A DNA stretch of 8,535 nucleotides from contig CADBFL010000135.1 in NCBI GenBank assembly GCA_902793875.1, forward strand, positions 1 through 8,535, given 5' to 3'. The stretch is from an uncultured Eubacteriales bacterium. GTDB taxonomy: Bacteria > Bacillota > Clostridia > Peptostreptococcales > Anaerovoracaceae. Numbering within the stretch: position 1 is the stretch's first letter; every line of letters begins with the position of its first letter. The notes below the pieces were generated by a model. It was not told the DNA's origin. It made no database searches and saw only the letters and a list, made by a program, of their open reading frames with translations. Shown in pieces: positions 1-6,423 of the stretch. The translations under genes were made by a program, and so were the position numbers.

Positions 1-1
1 A

Positions 2-658
2 GAAGACGAAAAGAACATGAACCGCCTTATAAGCGAGGCGATGAAAGAAGAGACCTACAGCGTGGACAGCTGCTTTGACGGGCCGGAGGCGGTCGACTAC
101 GCCCTCGCCGCCGATTATGACGTGATCATACTCGATGTGAACATGCCGGGAATGGACGGCTTCGAGGTGGTCGAAAGGCTGAGAAATGAAGGCTGCGTTT
201 CGCCGGTGCTCTTTCTCACCGCGAGGGACAGCGTCGCCGACAAGGTCACCGGACTCGGCGCGGGCGGGGATTATTATCTGACCAAGCCGTTCAGCTTCGA
301 CGAGCTTCGCGCTGTGGTGAAGGTCATGGCCAGAAAGTACACGGGCAACAGGACCAACGAATATACCATCGGCGATCTTACAGTGGATACATCGGCCAGG
401 ACGGCCGTGCGCGCGGGGAAGGCCATAGATCTAACTTCGAAGGAGTTCGCCCTGCTCGAGTACATGATACGCAACCGCGGAGTCGTGCTCTCGCGCGAGA
501 TGATAGAAGATAATCTGTGGAACTTCGATTACGAGGGCGGAACGAACGTTGTCGATGTGTATATCGGATATCTGCGGCGCAAGATAGACAAGGGCTTTGA
601 CAAAAAGCTGATCCACACTGTGTGGGGGACCGGCTGGGTCCTCAGAGAGGAAGAATAG
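2..658 (+). CDS. OmpR/PhoB-family response regulator, 5'-truncated by the window edge
   Basis: DNA-binding response regulator of a two-component system. The frame is open to the window edge: before the first ATG at 17 it reads Glu-Asp-Glu-Lys-Asn, the acidic pair that ends beta-strand 1 of a receiver domain, so the true start lies upstream and the ATG at 17 is internal. Counting that ATG as residue 1, the phosphoacceptor is D40 (in ILDVNMPGMDG), the switch Thr is T68 (LFLTA) and the conserved Lys is K90 (LTKPF). Residues about 115-213 form a winged-helix Trans_reg_C domain with the recognition-helix stretch NVVDVYIGYLRRKID and a C-terminal wing VWGTGW. The usual acidic GADDY before LTKPF is GGDYY here. 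The stop abuts the ATG of the histidine kinase, so the two are co-transcribed and probably translationally coupled. Targets cannot be told from the sequence. Family assignment is firm. Confidence 0.95.
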   Translation, partial: EDEKNMNRLISEAMKEETYSVDSCFDGPEAVDYALAADYDVIILDVNMPGMDGFEVVERLRNEGCVSPVLFLTARDSVADKVTGLGAGGDYYLTKPFSFDELRAVVKVMARKYTGNRTNEYTIGDLTVDTSARTAVRAGKAIDLTSKEFALLEYMIRNRGVVLSREMIEDNLWNFDYEGGTNVVDVYIGYLRRKIDKGFDKKLIHTVWGTGWVLREEE

Positions 659-2002
659 ATGTCTGCAAAGGTAAGACTGGCCCTGTGGGTCACATTCATG
701 GTGCTGCTGGTATCCGTCATGGTGCTCGTTTTCGTGCTTGTCATCAACAGGCACAGCCTGCCCGAGGATCCGGCAGAGTACCTCGTCGATTTTGTCACGG
801 ACAACGCGAACGAGGTCGAGTTCGACAGGGGCCGCTTCGAATGGGACGATCTTTCCCTGTACAGAAGAGGAGCGTACTGCGCTTATTACGATGCCGACGG
901 CAATCTTCTGCGTGCGGCGTTCAAGGAGGACATGGACTTTTCGGACATCCCCTTTAAGGCCAATGTCATCAGGACAGCGGAATCCGGCGGCAGAGAGTTC
1001 TACATTTATGATCACTACGTCGACATGGACATGTACGGGATGTGGATCAGGGGAGCCATACTGACAGACAGCCACTTCGGCATCACTGACGTCATACTCC
1101 GGCTCACTGTGATGATACTCCCGATCATACTCATAGTTACATTCCTCGGAGCCCTGTGGATATCCTCCATCACCTTCAGGCCGATAGAAAAGATAGTCGA
1201 TACGGCCAACTCCATCAGTGATGCGGACGACCTGTCCGGAAGGATAGCCCTGAAGAGGGGACCTAAAGAGATGAAGCAGCTGGCCGGAGCCTTCGACAGG
1301 ATGTTCGAGAGGCTCGAGAAGCTTTTCGACGCCGAGCGGCAGTTCACGTCGGACGCGTCCCACGAGCTGAGGACGCCTACGGCAGTCATACTCGCCGAGT
1401 GCGATCACGCGAAGCGGAAGGACCGCACGCTGAAGGAATACCGCGAATCCATCGGGCACATAGAGGAGCAGGGACACCGCATGTCCGCTCTCATAGATGA
1501 GCTTCTCGGCATCACCAGACTGCAGCAGGGGACGGAAAAGTATCCGCTGAGCAAAGGGGACCTGAGCGAATTCGTGAGCGTGACAGCCGAGGGCTTCGTT
1601 CCGCAGGATGACAGGGGCATCAGTTTCGAAACGGATATCGAAAGCGGCATCTGCTGCAGCTTCAACGCCTCGCTCATATCACGCGCCGTATATAACCTTT
1701 TGCAGAACGCATACAAATACGGGAAAGAAGGGGGATCTGTCAGACTGTCGCTGAAGCGCGAGGACGGGATGGCGGCGCTGAGCGTTGAAGACGACGGCAT
1801 CGGCATATCTCCGGAGGATCAGGAGAAGATATGGCAGAGGTTCTGGCAGGCCGATCCATCGCGGAGCGAAGGGGGAAGCAGCGGACTCGGACTTGCGATG
1901 GTCAGGGAAATAGCTGCCCTCCACGGAGGCGATGTTTCCGTGAAGAGCGCTCCGGGAGAGGGCAGCACATTCACGCTGAGGATACCCGCTATTTCATCTT
2001 AG
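659..2002 (+). CDS. Membrane sensor histidine kinase (HAMP, HisKA, HATPase_c)
   Basis: Sensor kinase paired with the response regulator directly upstream; its ATG follows the regulator stop with no gap, and AGAGAGG at 644-650 gives a ribosome site 8 bases ahead. Residues about 7-29 are a first membrane helix and about 143-167 a second, leaving an extracytoplasmic sensor loop of roughly 110 residues with no domain I recognise. A HAMP linker follows (about 168-220). The HisKA H-box is SHELRTP with phosphorylatable H235. The ATPase part shows the N-box NLLQNAYKYG (N350), G1 box DDGIGI (378-383), F-box FWQAD and G2 box GLGLAM (409-414). All catalytic motifs are present, so it should be active. 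At 447 residues it has the normal length for this architecture. Its last 14 bases overlap the 3' end of the minus-strand flavoprotein gene. The signal sensed is unknown. Confidence 0.95.
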   Translation: MSAKVRLALWVTFMVLLVSVMVLVFVLVINRHSLPEDPAEYLVDFVTDNANEVEFDRGRFEWDDLSLYRRGAYCAYYDADGNLLRAAFKEDMDFSDIPFKANVIRTAESGGREFYIYDHYVDMDMYGMWIRGAILTDSHFGITDVILRLTVMILPIILIVTFLGALWISSITFRPIEKIVDTANSISDADDLSGRIALKRGPKEMKQLAGAFDRMFERLEKLFDAERQFTSDASHELRTPTAVILAECDHAKRKDRTLKEYRESIGHIEEQGHRMSALIDELLGITRLQQGTEKYPLSKGDLSEFVSVTAEGFVPQDDRGISFETDIESGICCSFNASLISRAVYNLLQNAYKYGKEGGSVRLSLKREDGMAALSVEDDGIGISPEDQEKIWQRFWQADPSRSEGGSSGLGLAMVREIAALHGGDVSVKSAPGEGSTFTLRIPAISS

Positions 2003-3521
2003 TGATCGCGGCTCCCATGCCGGAGATGTCTCCGATGAGTATCGTGCCGGCGAGTCTGCCGTGATCGTAATAGTACTTCGAATATGTCTTTTTCACATCG
2101 TCTTTTATCTGCTCGGACCTGAACTTTCTGTCAGGATCCTTTCCGTTGGTGCCGAGCGCGAAGACGCTGGTGTTCATGGCCTCGATCACAAGCGAGCTGC
2201 CGATGGACCTATACCTTATCTCTTCGCCCGCGGCATTGGCTCCTGCCACGCGGCCCGTCTCGACCGCCTGGGCCCAGAATGCCTGAGGCTGACCGTCCAC
2301 GCTGCAGCAGTCGCCTGCCGTGAACACATCGGGGATGTTCGTCCTCATGTGATCGTCGGCGAGCACCCACTTATCCACTGCTATCCCGCTCTCTTCGGCG
2401 ACTCTGGTGTGAGGCCTCATGCCGGTAGACATTATAACGAGCTGAGCCTCATATTCGGTCCCGTCATCGAGAACGACGGAGTTTTCGGTGATCTCAGCGA
2501 TCTTCACGCCCGTGACCACATCCACTCCCGCCTCGATGCAAAGCTCCTTCAGCATCTCCGATGCGGCATCGTCGAGCTGCCTCGGAAGAAGTCCCGGAGC
2601 TGTCTCGAGAACGGTCACTTCGAGGCCTCCCTCCTTGAGGCCCCACGCCCCCTCAAGGCCCATGACGCCGCCGCCTATGCAGACGGCTTTTGAAGCTTTG
2701 CGGTCAGCTATTATGCGCCTGACCTTTTCGGTGTCCGCGATGCTTCTGACCGAAACGACATGATCCAGGTCCGCGCCCTTTATCGGAGGCACGAAGCAGT
2801 AAGCGCCGAGCGCGTATATCAGCTTGTCGTACTTCATCTGTCCGCTGCTGCCGTCCGCATTGCGGATACTGACAGTCTTTGCGCCGGTGTCGACTCCGAG
2901 GACTTCAGTGCCGGCAGCGAAATTTATCCTGTTTTCTTCGTACCAGCCGGGGCCCTCGATGACGAGCCCGTTATAGTTGTCGCCGAAGTCTCTGACTATG
3001 CCTTTTGTGAGCATCGGCCGGTTGTACGGCAGATGGGACTCCTGCGTAACTATGGTGACGGTCGCGGTCTGATTGCGCTCCCTGACGGCTTCGGCAGCGC
3101 TTTTGGCTGCCGGGCCTCCGCCGATGATCACGAAGAGCTCTTCGGTGTCCTTTCTGAAATCCGTCCCCTTCTTTTCTGCAGGGATGAAATTCTCGGGACC
3201 GACGCCGCATACCGGACAGGCCACGGCGCCCTCCTCGAATTCCGCTCCGCAAACGAGGCACTTGACCATGTTCCCGCTGCCTCCGGACGATGCCGGCTGC
3301 ATCCTCGACGCTATATCTTCGGCAGTGGCCGGCTCAAAGTATTCGGGACCGACGCTGCATACCGGGCAGGTATCGGCGCCCTCTTCGAACACGGCTCCGC
3401 AGAAGGTGCACTTTACCATTCCAACAGGCTCAAAACATTCGGAGCTGACTCCGCATACAGGGCATTCCTCCGTCCCCTCAGGCAGGTAAGCTCCGCATAT
3501 GGTACATCTTACTTTAGCCAT
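1989..3521 (-). CDS. Rubredoxin-reductase-like FAD/NAD(P) oxidoreductase with three N-terminal rubredoxin-like Cys4 modules
   Basis: Predicted cytoplasmic flavoprotein of 510 residues. The N-terminus holds three short CxxC-x10-CxxC modules (C6/9/20/23, C38/41/52/55, C88/91/102/105), each starting near VxCxxCG and ending near CPVCxVxxExFxP, like the rubredoxin-like domain of rubrerythrins. A Ser/Gly-rich linker (about 77-84) separates modules 2 and 3. From about residue 128 follows a two-dinucleotide-fold reductase: FAD site IIGGGPAAKSA (about 132-142), NAD(P)H site CIGGGVMGLEG (281-291) and the second FAD motif TAGDCC (401-406), then a C-terminal domain of about 75 residues as in NADH:rubredoxin oxidoreductases. 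Inference: NAD(P)H electrons pass through FAD to the tethered Fe(Cys)4 centres and on to a partner, perhaps for oxygen or peroxide detoxification; the acceptor is not visible here. GGAGGG sits just upstream of the ATG. The gene is transcribed away from the hydrolase gene. Whether the modules bind Fe or Zn cannot be told. Confidence 0.9.
   Translation of the reverse strand: MAKVRCTICGAYLPEGTEECPVCGVSSECFEPVGMVKCTFCGAVFEEGADTCPVCSVGPEYFEPATAEDIASRMQPASSGGSGNMVKCLVCGAEFEEGAVACPVCGVGPENFIPAEKKGTDFRKDTEELFVIIGGGPAAKSAAEAVRERNQTATVTIVTQESHLPYNRPMLTKGIVRDFGDNYNGLVIEGPGWYEENRINFAAGTEVLGVDTGAKTVSIRNADGSSGQMKYDKLIYALGAYCFVPPIKGADLDHVVSVRSIADTEKVRRIIADRKASKAVCIGGGVMGLEGAWGLKEGGLEVTVLETAPGLLPRQLDDAASEMLKELCIEAGVDVVTGVKIAEITENSVVLDDGTEYEAQLVIMSTGMRPHTRVAEESGIAVDKWVLADDHMRTNIPDVFTAGDCCSVDGQPQAFWAQAVETGRVAGANAAGEEIRYRSIGSSLVIEAMNTSVFALGTNGKDPDRKFRSEQIKDDVKKTYSKYYYDHGRLAGTILIGDISGMGAAITKMK
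3193..3515 (-). repeat. Triplicated rubredoxin-like module, in-gene tandem repeat
   Basis: The three Cys4 modules of the flavoprotein are recognisable as repeats in DNA as well as protein. The copies at 3193-3269 (module 3) and 3343-3419 (module 2) line up without gaps at an offset of 150 bases and by eye share roughly four bases in five. The module 1 copy (3439-3515) is more diverged, at an offset of 96 bases from module 2. This suggests that modules 2 and 3 arose by a later duplication than module 1. Confidence 0.8.
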
Positions 3522-3549
3522 GATTTCCCTCCATGTTCACTTTTCTGCA

Positions 3550-3589
3550 GTTCCACACTGAAGATATTATCGCATGGAACTGATCTTCA
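3550..3589. promoter_or_regulatory. Interleaved inverted repeats around the divergent promoter, possible operators
   Basis: GTTCCA (3550-3555) and TGGAAC (3575-3580) form a perfect inverted repeat that flanks the candidate extended -10. A second pair, TGAAGAT (3559-3565) and ATCTTCA (3583-3589), interleaves with it. Such spaced dyads could bind a dimeric regulator acting on both divergent genes. They are short enough that chance is not excluded, and the regulator is unknown. Confidence 0.3.
3566..3574 (-). promoter_or_regulatory. Candidate extended -10 promoter of the rubredoxin-reductase-like gene
   Basis: On the minus strand TGC-GATAAT fits an extended -10 (TGn plus a hexamer matching TATAAT at five of six). 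No good -35 is seen, which an extended -10 can tolerate. Transcription would start near 3558-3560, giving a leader of roughly 38 bases to the ATG at 3521. Proposed from motif match and position only. Confidence 0.4.
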
Positions 3590-3608
3590 TATGTGATATA
3601 TTTATGAT
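3580..3608 (+). promoter_or_regulatory. Weak candidate promoter of the alpha/beta hydrolase gene
   Basis: TATGAT (3603-3608) matches a sigma-70 -10 at five of six positions. CTGATC, 17 bases upstream (3580-3585), is a poor -35 (three of six). It would give a leader of about 50 bases before the hydrolase ATG. Tentative. Confidence 0.3.
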
Positions 3609-3644
3609 GTTGGCGACATCGGATCCGGGGCATGCGACCATGCC
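3606..3644. other. Two short perfect hairpins in the hydrolase leader
   Basis: GATGT (3606-3610) pairs with ACATC (3616-3620) across a five-base loop. GGCATG (3629-3634) pairs with CATGCC (3639-3644) across CGAC. They lie between the candidate -10 and the ribosome site AGGAG (3657-3661). They may be operator half-sites or leader structure; no riboswitch class is recognised. Confidence 0.3.
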
Positions 3645-3666
3645 GATAATATAAAAAGGAGCGGTT

Positions 3667-4476
3667 ATGGGCATAGAAGTAAAAACTGTGAAAACGGACG
3701 CTTTTTCGATGGACTGGTTCAGCTTCGGAAAGGGAGAAAGGGCCATGGTGATACTGCCGGGCCTCAGCGTCCAGAGCGTCATGGGCCTCGCGGGTCTTGT
3801 CGCCGAAGCATATAAAATGTTTGCGGGTGACCATACGGTCTATATGTTCGACCGCAGAAAGGACCTGCCTGCTTCCTACCCGATAAAGGAGATGGCGGAG
3901 GATACAGCAGAGGCGATGCGTTCGCTCGGGATCAGGGACGCGGATCTTTTCGGCGCGTCACAGGGCGGCATGATCGCCATGCAGATCGCGATCGATGACC
4001 CGGATCTCGTTCATAAGCTCGTGCTTTGCTCCACATCTTCCGCTGTGGAGGAAAAGCAGTACGGAGCCATAGGCAGATGGGTCGATCTTGCGAAGGCCGG
4101 AGACAGGGAAGGGCTTTACATGGCGTTCGGAGAGGCTGTATACCCGGAGGATGTGTTCGAAAAATCAAAGAAAGCGCTCAGCGATGCGGCGAAGACGGTG
4201 ACCGGTGAAGACCTCGAACGTTTCGTGATCCTTGCGGACATGAAGGGCTTCGATGTGACTGATGATCTTAAGAAGATACAGTGCCCGGCGCTGGTGCTGG
4301 GTTCCATGGACGATCAGGTCCTCGGATATGAGGCGTCTTTCCGCATAGCGGAGAATCTGGGCAGAAAAAAAGGCCTTGTCCTGCACATGTATGACGGCTA
4401 CGGACATGCGGCCTATGACCTGGCTCCGGACTATAAGGAGCAGGTGCTGAAGTTCCTTTCGGATCCGGAAGACTGA
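3667..4476 (+). CDS. Alpha/beta-fold hydrolase
   Basis: A 269-residue cytoplasmic protein with no signal peptide. It has the standard alpha/beta-hydrolase plan: an early strand VILPGLS (about 28-34) in the oxyanion region, the nucleophile elbow GASQGG with S98, an acidic residue after strand 7 (GSMDDQ, D215 or D216) and the catalytic His in GYGHAAYD (H247). The variable lid region (about 126-190) is helical and carries no recognisable signature, so the substrate (ester, lactone, thioester or other) cannot be named; the overall look resembles enol-lactonase and carboxylesterase-like members. AGGAG at 3657-3661, five bases before the ATG, supports the start. It stands alone on its strand, divergent from the rubredoxin-reductase-like gene and 27 bases from the convergent stop of the candidate selenoprotein gene. 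Confidence 0.88.
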   Translation: MGIEVKTVKTDAFSMDWFSFGKGERAMVILPGLSVQSVMGLAGLVAEAYKMFAGDHTVYMFDRRKDLPASYPIKEMAEDTAEAMRSLGIRDADLFGASQGGMIAMQIAIDDPDLVHKLVLCSTSSAVEEKQYGAIGRWVDLAKAGDREGLYMAFGEAVYPEDVFEKSKKALSDAAKTVTGEDLERFVILADMKGFDVTDDLKKIQCPALVLGSMDDQVLGYEASFRIAENLGRKKGLVLHMYDGYGHAAYDLAPDYKEQVLKFLSDPED

Positions 4477-4503
4477 CTCCGGATGAATGACCGGGACGGA
4501 TGA

Positions 4504-4842
4504 TCAGGACCCGGGCGGCTGCCACGCGCAGCATACAGGCGTGGCGCTGATCCCGTCCAGCTCGAAGCCTTCGAGCCACGGGCGTCTTTCGTAACGTATG
4601 CCCGGCTCATCATCAAGAATAACGCCGCTGAGAGGGATGTATACCTTCCCGACCGGCGACTCGGCGCACATGTGGGTGCCTTCAAACTCGGACCCGTCTC
4701 CGTCGGTAAAACTTACCGACACCCCCTCGCGGGAGGGAGTGCATCAGGTCTTGCTGCTGTCTGTCAGCAGGACGATGTCGGAGTATCCGAGTTTTTTCAT
4801 GTATTCCATGGCTGCATCGTTGAGTCTGATGATCATGCTCAT
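4504..4842 (-). CDS. Putative HesB/IscA-like selenoprotein with in-frame TGA (Sec33-Cys34)
   Basis: Not called by standard gene finders because an in-frame TGA (4744-4746) divides it; reading through gives one frame of 112 residues. The part before TGA (MIIRLNDAAMEYMKKLGYSD, then IVLLTDSSKT) resembles the start of HesB/IscA-like proteins. The part after it runs as strands VSVSF, KVYIPLSG and a closing LEGFELDGIS. TGA is codon 33 and is followed by Cys34; the other cysteines are C59 and the pair C104-C105. E. coli IscA has its cysteines at 35, 99 and 101, so Sec33 and the C104/C105 pair sit in matching places. HesB-like selenoproteins and small CC/Se-motif (seleno)proteins are known from anaerobes. 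TGA terminates neighbouring genes, so a recoded genome is unlikely; a nonsense-mutated pseudogene is the main alternative. Possible role: thiol/selenol redox or Fe-S handling (inference). ATG at 4842 or 4836 may be the start; neither has a Shine-Dalgarno sequence. The terminal stop is also TGA. Confidence 0.68.
4702..4741 (-). promoter_or_regulatory. Candidate bacterial SECIS element downstream of the Sec TGA
   Basis: On the minus strand the arms GTCGGTAA and TTACCGAC (4720-4713 and 4709-4702) form a perfect 8-bp stem closed by the loop GTT. The loop begins 32 nt after TGA and starts with G. Published bacterial SECIS rules ask for a small apical loop about 16-37 nt from UGA with a G in its first two positions, so this fits. 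Between TGA and this stem a second hairpin occurs: CACTCCCTC pairs with GAGGGGGTG (one G-T wobble) across CCGC (4741-4720). The two share one base (4720), so they nearly stack. Both lie inside the coding frame, as bacterial SECIS elements must. Confidence 0.6.
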
Positions 4843-4859
4843 GGGAAAGGAGCATACAC

Positions 4860-6422
4860 ATGGGCAATAAAAAGTTCGACTGCGTCGTGATCGGAGCGGG
4901 CCTTGCCGGCATGTCGGCAGCTGTCACGGTCGCGAAGGCAGGAAAGAAAGTTCTTCTGCTCGATCAGCACAACCTGCCGGGCGGATGCGCGTCCTCGTTC
5001 GTCAGAGGCCGCTTCGAATTCGACGCTTCGCTCCATGAATTCTGCGGTCTCGGCAAGCCGGGCGAATGGGCGCTTCCGGGCAGGATCATGATGGAGGACC
5101 ACGGCCTGGATATCAAGTGGCTGTGGATCCCCGAGATGTACAGGGCCATAGGGACCACGAGGAGCGGCAGGCATTTCGATGTGACCCTTCCGACGGGCGT
5201 CGATAACGTCATAGAAAAAATGGAGGAGATAGTCCCCGGAAGCCGCGAACCCATGAAGATATTCATGTCGCTCGCGAAGGAGTGCGTCGATGCCAACGAC
5301 TATTTCTCGGCGCATATGTCCGAGGTGAAGAAGGACGGCTATCTCAAAACGGATGCCCTGTACTTCATGAAGAATTTCCCGAATTTCCTCAAGGTGGCCG
5401 AGCGCCCGTTCAACGAGGTCATGCGAAACATCGGCATGCCTGAGGATGCGATCGATATCCTCAATGTGTACTGGACGTATATCGGCGCGGATTATTCGAA
5501 GATGAGCTTCGTGCATCAGGCGTGGATGTTCTACATGTATGCCAGATACGAGCCTTCGATCACCCGCGACAACGCTCACGGCATGACGATGGCCGTAATC
5601 GAGCGCTTCAGGGAACTGGGAGGAGAGCTCTGGCTCAACACGAGGGCCCATAAGGTATGCGCCGACAGGGACGGCAATGTCACCGGCGTGCTGACAGATG
5701 CCGGCATGGTCGAGACGAATTACGTGCTCGCCAACGTCAATCCCGAGATCGCATATAACAGGCTTCTCGACGATAACTTCAAAATACCGGAGCGCGAACT
5801 CAAAAGGGTCAGCGCCGAAAAGCACGGCGTCCGCTTCTTCAACGCCTACGTTGCCTGCAACAAGAGCGTAGAAGAGCTCGGCATAAAGGATTACACCATA
5901 TTCATGCCGGGCTCCTTCGACAACGCGAAGAACGTGAAGGACTCAAAGTCCTACGAGGACAACACGCACAGCGTAGTCGTCATCTATAACGTCGTGAACC
6001 CGGACGCTTCGCCGGCGGGCACGACCGTGATGACTTTCACCATCTGTTATACGGAGGATGTCTGGGGCGACTTCACCCAGAGGGAATATGTCCACAGGAA
6101 GCAGGAACTGTTTCAGAAAGTCATGGACAATTTCGAGAAGGATACAGGCATCGTGATCCACGACTGCATCGAAGAGATCGAACTCGCGACGCCGTGGACA
6201 TTCGCTCACTTCCTGAACACGCCTGAAGGCACGACATACGGCTACATGGTCGACGAGTGGGATACCATGCTGTCGAGGCTGATGGCGATCAGAAAAGACC
6301 AGCCGATCAGAGGCTTCAAAACTGTCGGAGCCGCCGGAGCAAGAGGCGACGGTTACAACATGACCTACACGAACGGCAACGACATGGGCAAGATCATTCT
6401 GGAAGAAATGGAGGGCAAGTGA
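4860..6422 (+). CDS. CrtI/phytoene-desaturase-family FAD-dependent oxidoreductase
   Basis: A 520-residue flavoprotein of the phytoene dehydrogenase/retinol saturase/amine oxidase superfamily. The N-terminal Rossmann motif is VIGAGLAGMSAA (GxGxxG at 12-17), with D35 ending strand 2 and LPGGCASSF (39-47) as the FAD-pyrophosphate loop typical of the family. The C-terminal FAD signature is VGAAGARGDGYNMTYTNG (about 489-506). No membrane helix or signal peptide is seen. The substrate is unknown; no carotenoid-synthesis gene lies nearby, so desaturation of phytoene is unlikely. Family members also reduce C=C bonds (retinol saturase), which would suit an anaerobe. AAAGGAG (4846-4852) is a good ribosome site. 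One base separates its stop from the next gene, an NAD(P)H-oxidising Fe-S flavoprotein that could supply electrons. Its promoter must lie within or beyond the divergent selenoprotein gene. Confidence 0.85.
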   Translation: MGNKKFDCVVIGAGLAGMSAAVTVAKAGKKVLLLDQHNLPGGCASSFVRGRFEFDASLHEFCGLGKPGEWALPGRIMMEDHGLDIKWLWIPEMYRAIGTTRSGRHFDVTLPTGVDNVIEKMEEIVPGSREPMKIFMSLAKECVDANDYFSAHMSEVKKDGYLKTDALYFMKNFPNFLKVAERPFNEVMRNIGMPEDAIDILNVYWTYIGADYSKMSFVHQAWMFYMYARYEPSITRDNAHGMTMAVIERFRELGGELWLNTRAHKVCADRDGNVTGVLTDAGMVETNYVLANVNPEIAYNRLLDDNFKIPERELKRVSAEKHGVRFFNAYVACNKSVEELGIKDYTIFMPGSFDNAKNVKDSKSYEDNTHSVVVIYNVVNPDASPAGTTVMTFTICYTEDVWGDFTQREYVHRKQELFQKVMDNFEKDTGIVIHDCIEEIELATPWTFAHFLNTPEGTTYGYMVDEWDTMLSRLMAIRKDQPIRGFKTVGAAGARGDGYNMTYTNGNDMGKIILEEMEGK

Positions 6423-6423
6423 G

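Noticed and set aside
431..1477. Long minus-strand open frame (348 codons) opposite the regulator and kinase genes
   Set aside because: It is antisense to the conserved motifs of the kinase, shows no protein family features and is rich in residues expected from reversed GC-rich codons.
2760..3596. Plus-strand open frame (278 codons) opposite the rubredoxin-like modules
   Set aside because: It is antisense to the Cys4 modules and the FAD motif; its internal similarity merely mirrors the module repeat on the other strand.
4464..4514. TCCGGA and CCGGG/CCCGG repeats at the hydrolase/selenoprotein junction as an intrinsic terminator
   Set aside because: The dyads are short with loops of 8-14 bases, and no T-run follows on either strand.
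4744..4746. TGA read as Trp or Gly under an alternative genetic code
   Set aside because: The hydrolase and CrtI-like genes both end sensibly at TGA, and Trp is encoded by TGG throughout the window.
4598..4870. Plus-strand open frame of 90 codons opposite the candidate selenoprotein
   Set aside because: No ribosome site, Ser/Pro-rich without motif, and it would run into the start of the CrtI-like gene. The minus-strand reading explains the region better.
4682..4927. Minus-strand 81-codon frame that crosses the TGA region without a stop
   Set aside because: It is a different frame from the HesB-like one, ends in an Arg run and lacks any family pattern; it also starts inside the CrtI-like gene.
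4839..5825. Minus-strand open frame (328 codons) opposite the CrtI-like gene
   Set aside because: It is a shadow of a well-supported coding sequence; His/Arg/Val-rich with no recognisable domain.
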